DNA of 11,407 bases from Baffinella frigidus (GCA_026770585.1 MU646400.1:431761-443167), one strand, 5' to 3'. Counted from the first letter of the stretch, positions 9,101 through 10,790 are shown. The notes: generated from the sequence alone by a model not told the origin. Numbers and translations: made by a program.

Positions 9101-10506
9101 ACCTGGACCACCTGAACCACCCTCTTAAGTCAACAACGCCACCTGTCAAGTCAACATACCCACCTCTCAACGCAAGTCAACATCGCCCCTCAAGTGAAGA
9201 CGTGTCACCTTCTCCTCCAGAGACACCACCCCTCAAGTCAACGCGACGCTGAAAGAGAAGAAACGTTGGATGGAGACTCTGGAGGAGGAGAAGGTGACTT
9301 CTGGTGGGATGCGAGGGCAGGCGATGAAAGAGAAGAAGGGTTGGATTGGTCTTGCCAATTTGGCGAGACCGGAAGTCAATTCCCCGGGGTTTGAGTGCAA
9401 ATCCGTCAACTTTTGGAGTGAAACCGATCAGTCAACCCTAGTCATGCAGAGCTAGTACTTGGAGAAGATGACCTCTGTTTGATGGGGGGGCAGGAGCTGA
9501 GAGCGAAGACGGTGCAGATGGAGACGCTCGAACAAACCAACACTCGCCTCCAGGCCCAGGCATCCTACCCCCGATTCGCGAATCCTTGAAACCCGAATAC
9601 TGAAACCGAAATACCGAATACCGAATACCGAATACCGAATACCAAATACCGAATACTAAATACCGAATACTGAATACCGAATACCGAATACCGAATACCG
9701 AACACCGAATAACGAATAACGAATACCGAATACCGAATACCGAATACCGAAATCCTGAATCAAGAATCCCGGATTCCGAATCCTGGAAGAAGGGGAAGAT
9801 GGAGACGCTCGAACAGACCAACGCTCGCCTCCAGGCCCAGACATGCTACCCCCGAATACCGAATACCGAATCCTCAAATCATCGAATCCAAAATCCCGAA
9901 ACCTGACAACCGAAACCCTGAATACTGAGCAGTGGCGCATGTTTTCCCCACGTCTGTAGCGTGTGGAGTGAGCAACACCTGGATGCGTACCCCGCCTCGC
10001 CAGGCTGAGTACAGTTCCAGGTGTTGCTAACCCCACAAGCTACAGACGTGGGGATACATGTGCCACTGCCCAGTATTCAGTGTTTCGAGTGTTTCGGGTG
10101 TATCATCGAGCGGCGATGATGGCCAACCCCAACAGGGAAGCCCAGAGTGCGACACAACCCCACGGTGCTGCGATGTTTGTTGGAGAAAGCTCACACTTGA
10201 CCATGGCAGTTAGCGGGGATGGAGGATGTGGTGGCGCACGCCAAGGAAGCCTCCCACGCTCTCCTCGCAAAAGCCACCGCACAGGTCCTACCTCCTTCTT
10301 CCAGAACCCATGGCGCAGTGCACGCTCGCCGCTTATTCCTGTGCAACTCACCCTGGATGCTGACGCTGGAGGGTCTCTGCCTTGTGGTGATGTTGACTTG
10401 ATGCGGGGCAGGTGAAGGTAGAGCACGACGCGGGGACCAAGATGCTGGCGCGCGTCGCGTTTCTCAACCAGCTTTCCAGGCCTTCGATCACTCCTTCGGG
10501 CGGAAG
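92..10506 (+). CDS. Partial multi-exon gene for a long coiled-coil protein (overall span)
   Basis: I see a chain of short plus-strand coding blocks rich in E, K, L, A, R, D and Q, each normally between a CAG acceptor and a GT donor. Joined in order they give roughly 370 residues of charged, heptad-like sequence with no obvious catalytic motif, signal peptide or membrane segment. Codon phases agree at most junctions, including two non-zero ones (E6/E7 and E8/E9), which is hard to get by chance. Long coiled-coil proteins usually have cytoskeletal, ciliary, centrosomal, motor-tail or tethering roles, but nothing visible here chooses among them, and I do not recognise the family. The gene is open at both ends. 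Introns range from about 110 bp to 1.25 kb and are dominated by tandem repeats and duplicated exons. Confidence 0.65.
119..432 (+). repeat. Intron 1: degenerate telomere-like heptamer array
   Basis: From about 123 onward the strand is built of CCCTAAA, CCCCAAA, ACACTAA and similar units, densest at 300-425. G is nearly absent from the second half. It ends in a CTACGCAG acceptor. No gene is seen in it. Confidence 0.75.
433..492 (+). CDS. Exon E2, coiled-coil segment
   Basis: The block reads GKIEALENELRSVQSLSGDQ, exactly 20 codons, between CTACGCAG and a GT donor (CAG|GTTATG). Hydrophobic residues I, L, L and V fall at heptad-like spacings with E, K, N and R between them. It starts and ends in phase 0, compatible with E1 before it and E3 after it. 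A 12-codon partial copy lies at 784-819. Confidence 0.65.
571..900. repeat. Three related foldback units with ACACGCG hairpins
   Basis: A motif CCCC(A/C)TCCGACTTTCTCTC..TTGAACAAT recurs near 570, 680 and 843. Copy one holds a perfect 20-bp inverted repeat at 594-613 and 646-665, with a smaller GCGTG/CACGC hairpin in its loop. The segment AAACTCGCGTGTTT at 717-730 is the exact reverse complement of 623-636. The third copy ends in an ACACGCG..CACGCGG pair near 876-898. No coding capacity is seen. These look like non-autonomous foldback elements duplicated along with part of E2. Confidence 0.65.
784..819 (+). pseudogene. Broken copy of exon E2 (3' part)
   Basis: GAGCTG..TCGATCC..TCGCTCTCGGGGGATCAG closely matches the 3' half of E2, and the following GTTATG donor context is kept too. 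It would read ELWSIRSLSGDQ. Upstream in the same frame is a TAG at 778-780, and no AG acceptor is in register, so it is probably not a working exon. Confidence 0.7.
918..1124. mobile_element. MITE-like hairpin element, copy 1 (TAGAGC..GCTCTA)
   Basis: Two 70-bp arms, 918-987 and 1055-1124, are near-perfect reverse complements around a 67-bp A/T-rich loop. The element begins TAGAGCCAAT and ends ATTGGCTCTA, so it could have GAGCC/GGCTC ends inside a TA target duplication, as in Tc1/mariner-type non-autonomous elements. TA is itself palindromic, so the duplication cannot be proved from one copy. There is no transposase. A relative with the same terminal motif lies at 4881-5068. Confidence 0.75.
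1263..1278 (+). repeat. (GT)n microsatellite just before the E3 acceptor
   Basis: Eight GT units end five bases upstream of the CAG acceptor of E3. In animals, TG tracts beside acceptors can modulate exon inclusion; whether that applies here is unknown. Confidence 0.8.
1284..1340 (+). CDS. Exon E3, HDGFMTRL segment
   Basis: The block reads VKALKDHDGFMTRLVEDLQ (19 codons) between TAGCAG and CAG|GTTCCG, phase 0 at both ends. The HD-x-FMT-(R/K)-L core recurs in E10 (HDSFMTKL) and is faintly visible in E15, suggesting these exons arose from one ancestral unit. The sequence is amphipathic and likely helical. A frame-shifted copy follows at 1518-1573. Confidence 0.7.
1371..1478. repeat. Three consecutive perfect palindromes
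   Basis: First, a 17-bp inverted repeat at 1371-1387 and 1406-1422 (AATCAATCCGGTTTCCC and its complement). Second, the 16-bp self-complementary CCCGATGATCATCGGG at 1426-1441. Third, 11-bp arms CCGCTATCCGG/CCGGATAGCGG at 1455-1465 and 1467-1477 with a single-base centre. They sit between E3 and its duplicate. There is no coding signal; they could be a foldback element or serial palindromic repeats. Confidence 0.85.
1518..1573 (+). pseudogene. Frame-shifted duplicate of exon E3
   Basis: The segment 1529-1573 encodes KDHDGFMTRLVEDLQ, identical to E3, and the donor side (CAG|GTTACGAGCCCC) also matches. At the 5' side a TTAG lies where E3 has its CAG, but the sequence from GTG to the GAC codon is 17 bases instead of 18, so splicing there would shift the frame. 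It is probably a recent duplicate disabled by a one-base loss, or a copy using another acceptor. Confidence 0.75.
1575..1992. other. Intron stretch with no recognised gene
   Basis: Mixed-composition sequence with no repeated unit, no supported exon and no structured RNA that I can recognise. A GTTGACTAATC motif at about 1745 recurs at about 1366 downstream of E3, probably another trace of duplication. Confidence 0.5.
1993..2030 (+). pseudogene. Tandem copy of the E4 acceptor and 5' end
   Basis: CAACTTAAGTTCTCTCT..GGCTAAGTTGCG at 1993-2027 is repeated at 2032-2067. The downstream copy has an intact CCGCAG acceptor. In the upstream copy the corresponding bases are CCGCTG, so the acceptor AG is lost, and a TGA follows. 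It is a short duplication of a polypyrimidine tract plus exon start in which only one copy can splice. Confidence 0.75.
2058..2141 (+). CDS. Exon E4, acidic Pro/Thr/Val-rich linker
   Basis: It starts after TCTTCCGCAG and reads AKLRATEPVAPVEDVTPDVC for its first 20 codons, ending LDVTPASE before GTTCAG if the longest in-frame donor is used. Earlier GT donors at 2100 (after VED) or 2081 are possible. Unlike its neighbours it is rich in P, V and T, so it probably breaks the coiled coil and acts as a flexible linker. The CCCGAAA array starts directly after the chosen donor, which favours that boundary. Confidence 0.5.
2150..2284 (+). repeat. (CCCGAAA)n heptamer satellite
   Basis: About twenty units, mostly CCCGAAA with CCTGAAA and CACCCGAAA variants. 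It differs from the telomere unit CCCTAAA by one base. Because the unit is 7 nt long and contains no stop in any frame, every frame reads the same PETRNPK heptapeptide, which creates false open frames on both strands. Confidence 0.9.
2315..2400 (+). repeat. CCCTAAA/CCCCAAA telomere-like array
   Basis: Short run of CCCTAAAC and CCCCAAAC units between the CCCGAAA array and the first E5 partial copy. No gene. Confidence 0.8.
2401..2450 (+). pseudogene. Partial copy 1 of exon E5 (5' end)
   Basis: CAGGCGGAGGGG..GTTGGAGCGGAGGGG matches the first nine codons of E5 including the CAG acceptor, then departs into ACCATTCACCCGAATTT and a CCCGAAA array. It has no coiled-coil body and no donor in register. 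Confidence 0.75.
2444..2515 (+). repeat. CCCGAAA/ACACGAA array, second block
   Basis: Continuation of the heptamer satellite after the first E5 partial copy, with CACGAAA variants. A matching third block follows at about 2564-2648. Confidence 0.85.
2517..2566 (+). pseudogene. Partial copy 2 of exon E5 (5' end)
   Basis: CAGGCGAAGGGGTGCGTTGG..GGAGGGG followed by ATTATTCACCCGAATTT, as in copy 1. Copies start at 2401, 2517 and 2651, giving intervals of 116 and 134 bp, each a composite of exon 5' end plus heptamer satellite. Confidence 0.75.
2654..2776 (+). CDS. Exon E5, coiled-coil segment with Gly-rich start
   Basis: Forty-one codons between CAG at 2651-2653 and CAG|GTGCTA. The start AEGCVGAEGGEG comes from G-rich DNA. 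The rest is classic amphipathic helix: VLDEYRGMVRKLEEKNLG followed by LLRDLALLKIQ. It is the longest and best-looking coding block in the window, phase 0 at both ends. The Gly-rich first third recurs in two partial copies upstream. The upstream CCCGAAA intron reads open in the same frame (open from 2417), so intron retention would not stop translation here. Confidence 0.75.
2777..3485. other. Large intron, mostly unique sequence
   Basis: A/T-richer than the flanks and free of telomere-like arrays. Recognisable items are the dispersed repeat at 3056-3139, a 22-bp tandem duplication at 3379-3422 (AAAATTCAAACGYGTTTGGTT, each with a CAAACG..GTTTG core), and GGTCCAGG.CTAGACC-type quasi-palindromes near 3282 and 3438 that recur near 3757. 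No gene is supported. Confidence 0.55.
3056..3139 (+). repeat. Dispersed repeat R, copy 1
   Basis: AGAGCGCG..CCACCGAGACA, GTCGAGAGTGGG, ATCTCAAAGCAAAAGTGG and AACCTCCGTTAAC match 7227-7311 over about 84 bases with few differences. A small stem CCGTT..AACGG closes its 3' end. No coding capacity. It is either an old interspersed element or part of a segmental duplication between two introns of this gene. Confidence 0.75.
3486..3540 (+). pseudogene. Degenerate copy I of exon E6
   Basis: After GTGTCAG the frame reads DTIMPSTIAKLKDDLTE, matching the first 17 residues of E6, then leaves the E6 sequence and reaches TGA after DHV. The acceptor survives but the 3' half and donor are gone. Confidence 0.75.
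3541..3583 (+). repeat. Two tandem copies of ACATAGACCACGTTTGACCC
   Basis: The 20-bp unit occurs at 3541-3560 and 3564-3583, 23 bp apart, immediately after degenerate E6 copy I. Confidence 0.9.
3798..3900 (+). pseudogene. Degenerate copy II of exon E6
   Basis: The sequence follows E6 across its length (GATACGATCATGACATC.., GACCTTGTAGAGCTGAC.., CAAGCGAGACCTCACC) but has a one-base insertion near 3813 that shifts the frame, and GCGGG instead of GCAG at the acceptor. The upstream 140 bp (GAGTGTCCA.. to ATCGCGT) also match the region before copy I, so exon and intron were duplicated together. Confidence 0.75.
4030..4124 (+). CDS. Exon E6 (first intact copy), coiled-coil segment
   Basis: It starts after GTGTGCAG and reads DTIMTSTVAKLKDDLVELAR, then LKRDLTKAAHL plus two bases CA before GTACCT. 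The helix LVELARLKRDLTKA is strongly amphipathic and charged. Length is 95 bp, so it begins in phase 0 and ends with two bases of a codon. The donor falls at the same place as in E6b and E6c. E7 supplies one base (G) to complete the codon, giving Q here, R or K with the other copies. There is no stop until 4209 if the donor is not used. Confidence 0.7.
4237..4307 (+). CDS. Exon E6b, intact alternative copy of E6
   Basis: It reads WKLKEDLVELTRLKRDLTKA then THH plus CG before GTGAGA, a strong donor, with CCCTTAG as acceptor. Length is 71 bp: phase 0 in, two bases out, as in E6. Because the length is not a multiple of three, including E6 and E6b together shifts the frame and soon meets a stop, whereas using either one alone joins to E7. 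This is the signature expected of mutually exclusive exons. Confidence 0.6.
4320..4367. repeat. Perfect 22-bp hairpin of CCCATCACCC units
   Basis: Arms 4320-4341 and 4346-4367 are exact reverse complements with a GTAT loop. The arms consist of CCCATCA repeats ending CCCCTACG. It lies 12 bp after the E6b donor, so it would fold in the pre-mRNA close to that splice site. The same CCCATCACC motif recurs through 4550-5760. Confidence 0.9.
4382..4764 (+). repeat. Tandem intron repeats between E6 copies
   Basis: A unit running from the CCCTACGGGAT..CCGG motif through ATTGGGTTGGACG, AATCAGGGTTGAGTTT and paired CACTAAGGGTGGACCCT occurs three times, near 4387, 4592 and 4677. AGGGT..ACCCT makes short stems. 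The blocks separate E6b, E6c and the dead copy at 4766, showing that exon plus intron units of about 240 and 289 bp were duplicated. Confidence 0.85.
4477..4547 (+). CDS. Exon E6c, intact alternative copy of E6
   Basis: It reads RKLKDDLVELTRRKRDLTKA then THH plus AA before GTGAGA, after a CCCTGAG acceptor. At 71 bp it has the same length and phases as E6b. The acceptor TGAG is weaker than TTAG or GCAG. Joined to E7, the boundary codon would be AAG (Lys). It differs from E6b by a handful of bases, so the duplication is recent. Confidence 0.55.
4766..4828 (+). pseudogene. Copy VI of exon E6, with an in-frame stop
   Basis: After CCCTTAG it reads RKLTDDLVELSRIK, then TGA at 4808-4810 where the other copies have CGA (Arg), then DLTKAT. 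The donor side has changed to ACC|GTGTCG. Including it would truncate the protein. Confidence 0.8.
4881..5068. mobile_element. MITE-like hairpin element, copy 2 (TAGAGC..GCTCTA)
   Basis: Arms of about 63 bp, 4881-4943 and 5005-5068, are imperfect reverse complements around a 61-bp loop. The ends TAGAGCTATTCCGGTAAGACTTG and the matching right end share the pattern TAGAGC(C/T)A(A/T)TC.GGTA.GACT with the element at 918-1124, while the inner arms differ. Both loops contain TTCAAATTT..GTACAAAT. There is no coding capacity. The two look like separate insertions of one family, both in introns of this gene. Confidence 0.75.
5183..5217 (+). pseudogene. 3' fragment VII of exon E6
   Basis: CTCAAGCGAGAGCTTACCAA.. 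reads LKRELTKATHH plus CG before GTAGCT, preserving the donor side of E6 while the 5' half is missing. Confidence 0.7.
5302..5338 (+). pseudogene. 3' fragment VIII of exon E6
   Basis: CTCAAGCGAGAGCTCACCGC.. reads LKRELTAKAAHH with one inserted codon (GCT), ending at a 26-bp palindrome. There is no 5' half and no acceptor. Confidence 0.7.
5330..5355. repeat. Perfect 26-bp palindrome CCCATCACCGTTG/CAACGGTGATGGG
   Basis: The two 13-bp arms are contiguous with no loop. It belongs to the CCCATCACC family scattered over 4310-5760, and it overlaps the end of E6 fragment VIII. Confidence 0.9.
5379..5445 (+). pseudogene. Exon E8 copy lacking its 5' part
   Basis: It reads RTRLEDELEVAHDEIHDAKI then RI plus one base before GTCGCA, matching E8 from its ninth codon on. 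The E8 start (ESAAQ..) and its CAG acceptor are replaced by a CGCCCATCACC repeat. The downstream C-run and CCAAGGGAGAGATTCCAGGG also match what follows E8. It lies upstream of E7, out of the normal exon order, so it is probably a rearranged copy. Confidence 0.65.
5598..5633 (+). pseudogene. Partial copy of exon E7 fused to E6-like sequence
   Basis: After GTCGCAG the frame reads ETAERALAEL, identical to the start of E7, then diverges to RHCGDKRGIII and runs without a stop into the E6-like fragment at 5661. The arrangement is an E7-E6 chimera in one open frame, the reverse of normal exon order. Confidence 0.65.
5661..5695 (+). pseudogene. 3' fragment IX of exon E6
   Basis: CTCGCGAGAGCTCACCGCTA.. 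reads SRELTAKATHH, closest to fragment VIII (same GCT insertion), ending CACCGTTAC where one G of the CG|GT donor is missing. Confidence 0.65.
5812..5890 (+). CDS. Exon E7, coiled-coil segment
   Basis: It begins after GTTGCAG with one base (G) completing a codon, then reads ETAERALAELKQQSDSASTE and AYEVIK before AAG|GTTAAA. That one-base start is exactly what E6, E6b and E6c need, giving Q, R or K at the join; this is strong evidence that both boundaries are right. Total 79 bp, ending in phase 0 for E8. The sequence is helical at first, then has an S/T/D-rich segment. A partial copy lies at 5598. Confidence 0.75.
5891..6310 (+). repeat. Telomere-like heptamer array CCCTAAA/CCCGAAA/CCCCAAA
   Basis: About 400 bp of 7-nt units, mostly CCCTAAA, CCCCAAA and CCCGAAA, some degenerate. 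Beyond the donor I find no GT in this stretch and only about two AG (CAAGAAAC near 6003 and CTAAGCCC near 6139). The C-rich strand is the sense strand of the gene. Confidence 0.9.
6317..6337 (+). pseudogene. Tiny 5' fragment of exon E8
   Basis: GCAG|GAGTCGGCAGCGCATCTCTGA reads ESAAHL then a stop. Acceptor and first four codons of E8 are kept; the rest merges into telomere-like repeats. Confidence 0.6.
6423..6484 (+). pseudogene. Broken copy of exon E8 with early stop
   Basis: After CCACAG it reads ESAA, then TAA at 6435-6437 in place of CAG, then HSLRMRPDDELQTSKT and TGA. It matches the first two thirds of E8, then turns into A/T-rich sequence without a donor. Confidence 0.75.
6485..6600 (+). 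repeat. A/T-rich simple repeat (GATAAAT, AATAAT)
   Basis: Low-complexity TGATAAATGATAAATTGATA and AATAATAAATAATAA runs. A similar block lies at 6687-6790 after the next E8 copy, so both blocks were probably duplicated with the truncated exon. Confidence 0.85.
6626..6686 (+). pseudogene. 3'-truncated copy of exon E8
   Basis: After TTCAG it reads ESAAQHSLRTRLEDDLETSK without a stop, but the sequence then enters the A/T-rich repeat with no GT donor nearby. It is truncated at the same point as the copy at 6423 (..ACCTCGAAAAC), so both come from one truncated ancestor. Confidence 0.7.
6687..6795 (+). repeat. A/T-rich simple repeat, second block
   Basis: AATAATAAAT and ATAAAATAAA runs, almost free of G. 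I find no GT and only one AG in it. Confidence 0.85.
6814..6904 (+). CDS. Exon E8 (intact copy), coiled-coil segment
   Basis: It starts after ACTCGCAG and reads ESAAQDTLRTRLQDNLETAQ then DEIHDAKIRI plus one base (G) before GTCCTC. Total 91 bp, phase 0 in, one base out. E9 begins with the two bases needed to complete the codon (GGT, Gly). Heptad spacing of L, L, L, A, I, I is clear. Of seven E8-type sequences in the window this is the only one complete from acceptor to donor. Confidence 0.75.
7003..7075 (+). CDS. Exon E8b, possible alternative copy of E8
   Basis: After GGACAG it reads SLTARGEDNLETAQDEIHDA then KIRI plus one base before GTTCTC. The frame is open, phases equal those of E8, and the last 20 codons are nearly identical. 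The first codons differ (SLTARGED for DTLRTRLQD) and the acceptor lacks a clear polypyrimidine tract. It may be an alternative exon or a decaying copy. Confidence 0.45.
7173..7334 (+). repeat. Dispersed repeat R copy 2 inside a 22-bp direct repeat
   Basis: Repeat R at 7227-7311 matches 3056-3139. It is followed by CTGACAAAACGGACCTGGGC (7313-7334), which nearly repeats GTGACAAAGTGGACCTGGGC at 7173-7194, so a unit of about 140 bp was partly duplicated. No coding signal. Confidence 0.7.
7347..7419 (+). repeat. Two tandem 30-bp copies of GCAAAGGTCTGTACCC..ATATTT
   Basis: Copies at 7347-7376 and 7390-7419, 43 bp apart, differing by one base (CCCTAGG versus CCCCGGG). Confidence 0.9.
7442..7511 (+). 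pseudogene. Exon E8 copy with damaged splice sites
   Basis: It reads LQTRLKNELEVAQDEIHDAK then IRI, open and close to E8, and a TTTCTCTCTCTGCA tract lies just before it, like an acceptor missing its final G. At the other end ATCGTTCGC replaces ATCG|GTCGC, so one donor G is also missing. The downstream C-run and CCAAGGGGGAGAT match the flank of E8. Confidence 0.65.
7760..7857 (+). CDS. Exon E9, coiled-coil segment
   Basis: It starts after GGAGGCAG with two bases (GT) that complete the codon left by E8, then reads ELEMEVFTMREEKKVRDEEL and GVLHAEKRAREQ before CAG|GTTCGT. Total 98 bp, ending in phase 0. It is strongly charged and helical. The phase match with E8 supports both boundaries. The last 15 codons are duplicated at 7978-8022, and the frame stays open across the gap. 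Confidence 0.75.
7886..8130 (+). repeat. CCCGAAA-type heptamers around an exon E9 fragment
   Basis: Degenerate CCCGAAA, CTCGAAA and CCTGAAA units on both sides of 7978-8022. The whole 165-bp unit (E9 end plus array) is repeated, since TACACACCT..ACACCCGCTAC follows both E9 ends. Confidence 0.8.
7978..8022 (+). pseudogene. 3' half duplicate of exon E9
   Basis: It reads EEVGVLHSEKRSREQ before CAG|GTTTGT, matching the end of E9 with a few conservative changes. No AG acceptor adjoins it. The two donors are 165 bp (55 codons) apart and no stop lies between, so using this second donor would simply lengthen the E9 exon in frame. It could be an alternative donor rather than dead. Confidence 0.6.
8182..8222 (+). 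pseudogene. Diverged copy of exon E10
   Basis: It reads TEDASKMAAHDTFSYQ, resembling E10 (AAEDTSKVTAHDSFMTK), without an AG acceptor beside it. The match is lost after the HDxF core. Confidence 0.55.
8335..8374 (+). pseudogene. Truncated copy of exon E10 with acceptor
   Basis: After GCCTTGCAG it reads AAEDTSKVTAHDS, identical to E10, then CGAG.. departs before the FMTKL core. No donor in register. Confidence 0.75.
8419..8475. repeat. (CCAGGATT)n repeat with CCAGGA/TCCTGG stem
   Basis: Three tandem CCAGGATT units, then CCAGGACTCTCCTGG (8444-8458), a perfect 6-bp stem with a 3-base loop, then TCTCCTGGATTTCAG. Confidence 0.85.
8517..8549 (+). pseudogene. Short copy of exon E10 with acceptor
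   Basis: After GATGGCAG it reads AAEDTSKVTAL and diverges. The upstream CCTGACTCCATGAGGGATGA.. resembles the stretch upstream of E10 (8638-8667), so this is an exon plus intron duplication with a spacing of 151 bp. Confidence 0.7.
8668..8742 (+). CDS. Exon E10, HDSFMTKL segment
   Basis: It starts after GGCTTGCAG and reads AAEDTSKVTAHDSFMTKLAQ then QLQGQ before CAG|GTGCGC. It has 25 codons with phase 0 at both ends. HDSFMTKL matches HDGFMTRL of E3, and both exons end LQ/Q just before the donor, which points to an old exon duplication within the protein. Of four E10-type sequences only this one is complete. Confidence 0.75.
8756..9011 (+). repeat. (CACCCTA)n heptamer array
   Basis: About 250 bp of CCCTACA, CCCTGCA and CCCTAAA units, period 7, telomere unit with one substitution. 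G is rare. I see no GT in it and AG only near its left edge (CAAGAC, GCAGCC). It fills the E10-E11 intron almost completely. Confidence 0.9.
9040..9087 (+). CDS. Exon E11, coiled-coil segment
   Basis: It starts after TGGTTTGCAG and reads VREEASRVEKLSHEIE (16 codons) before GAG|GTCTCA, phase 0 at both ends. Clear heptad character (V, V, L, I). The frame stays open for another 165 bp beyond the donor, so a longer version is conceivable, but the downstream text (SPIDLDHLNHPLKSTT) is Pro/Ser/Thr-rich and derived from a CTCAAGTCAAC minisatellite. Confidence 0.7.
9116..9245 (+). repeat. CCACCYCTCAAGTCAAC minisatellite
   Basis: Five imperfect copies of CACC..TCAAGTCAAC with spacing of about 22-30 bp lie between E11 and E12. 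The copies may have altered the E12 acceptor: where the duplicate of E12 has CAG, this one has AAC. Confidence 0.7.
9243..9293 (+). CDS. Exon E12, coiled-coil segment, acceptor unclear
   Basis: In frame it reads ATLKEKKRWMETLEEEK before AAG|GTGACT. Helical and charged like its neighbours. The 5' boundary is the weak point: the CCTCCAG at 9214-9220 would leave one extra base (phase conflict with E11), and phase-0 AGs exist only inside the exon, at 9256-9257 or 9259-9260. Either a non-obvious acceptor is used, E11 ends elsewhere, or this exon is damaged. Confidence 0.5.
9321..9349 (+). pseudogene. Short copy of exon E12 with a good acceptor
   Basis: After GAGGGCAG it reads AMKEKKGWIG, matching E12 (ATLKEKKRWME), then departs. 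It has the acceptor that E12 lacks but not the EEEK end. Only 27 bp separate the E12 donor from this acceptor and the frame is continuous, so both could lie in one longer exon reaching toward the TAG at 9453-9455. Confidence 0.5.
9494..9559 (+). CDS. Exon E13, coiled-coil segment
   Basis: It starts after GGGGGGCAG and reads ELRAKTVQMETLEQTNTRLQ then AQ, 22 codons, phase 0. The strongly helical METLEQTNTRLQAQ is repeated at 9790-9840. The donor is unusual: CAG|GCATCC has no GT. It might be a GC donor, though without the AAGT extension typical of that class, or the true donor is elsewhere. Confidence 0.6.
9573..9780 (+). repeat. (ACCGAAT)n heptamer array
   Basis: About 25 units of ACCGAAT with ACTGAAT, ACCAAAT and AACGAAT variants. 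Again period 7 and C-rich on the sense strand, with no GT and about one AG (TCAAGAAT). Reverse-strand open frames reading RYSVFGI come only from this repeat. Confidence 0.9.
9790..9840 (+). pseudogene. Second copy of exon E13
   Basis: It reads KGKMETLEQTNARLQAQ, nearly identical to the end of E13, with the following CAT.CTACCCCCGA also shared. Position 9841 is A, so neither a GT nor a GC donor is present here. The two copies are 281 bp apart, separated by the ACCGAAT array. It might still be used with another donor. Confidence 0.6.
9918..10080. mobile_element. 163-bp MITE-like hairpin element, second family
   Basis: Arms of about 64 bp, 9918-9982 and 10017-10080, are near-perfect reverse complements, from CTGAATACTG..CAGTATTCAG at the ends to CAACACCTGG/CCAGGTGTTG next to a loop of about 34 bp. 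The termini differ from the TAGAGC family, so this is a distinct element. No coding capacity, and no clear target duplication. Confidence 0.75.
10210..10284 (+). CDS. Exon E14, Ala-rich helical segment
   Basis: It starts after CATGGCAG and reads LAGMEDVVAHAKEASHALLA then KATAQ before CAG|GTCCTA, 25 codons, phase 0 at both ends. Ala-rich amphipathic helix. Its length equals that of E10 and the pattern ED..V.AH..(11)..Q is loosely shared, so it may be another member of the same ancestral repeat. No second copy of it is seen. Confidence 0.65.
10412..10506 (+). CDS. Exon E15, helix followed by SRPSITPSGG tail
   Basis: It starts after CGGGGCAG and reads VKVEHDAGTKMLARVAFLNQ then LSRPSITPSGG plus AG before GTCTTC. 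Total 95 bp, phase 0 in, two bases out. The first half resembles E3 and E10 (V-K-..-HD-..-M-..-L), while the second half is Pro/Ser/Gly-rich and non-helical, as at the end of a coiled coil. Three further direct copies and one inverted copy of its 3' half follow. Confidence 0.65.
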
Positions 10507-10581
10507 GTCTTCCTCTCGTCTCATCCACACACCGGGCTACACATCGGAAATAGGGCCCAAATCGCCCGAGTTTCCGTTAAG

Positions 10582-10643
10582 ATGTATCTCGTCGCTTTTC
10601 TCAACCAGCTTTCCAGACCCTCGATTACTCCGTCAGGCGGCAG
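10582..10643 (+). CDS. Exon E15b, possible alternative copy
   Basis: After CGTTAAG it reads MYLVAFLNQLSRPSITPSGG plus AG before GTCCTC. It is open and in the same phases as E15 (0 in, two bases out), at 62 bp. Acceptor TTAAG is weak and the first eight E15 codons are absent. Either a usable alternative exon or an early-stage relic. Confidence 0.45.
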
Positions 10644-10649
10644 GTCCTC

Positions 10650-10790
10650 CATTCATTCCAACAGAGGGATACCGACAGCAGTACACATTCATTCGAAACA
10701 TTTATTCGAACATCACGGCGCGACATTTATTCGAACATCATTTATTCGAACATCAAACATTCATTCGAACATCACGGCACGGAATGTGGC
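10650..10790 (+). repeat. CATTYATTCGAACATCA minisatellite
   Basis: About six imperfect units of CATTTATTCGAACATCA and CATTCATTCGAACATCACGG. TTCGAA is palindromic, so each unit carries a small self-complementary core. No gene. Confidence 0.85.

Noticed and set aside
9438-10036. Two minus-strand frames reading RYSVFGIRYSVFGI
   Set aside because: Generated by the ACCGAAT array and the surrounding hairpin element; no gene-like composition outside the repeat.
10103-10528. 141-codon minus-strand open frame
   Set aside because: It is a GC-rich shadow of exons E14 and E15 with no recognisable domain; the plus-strand exons have matching splice sites and phase.
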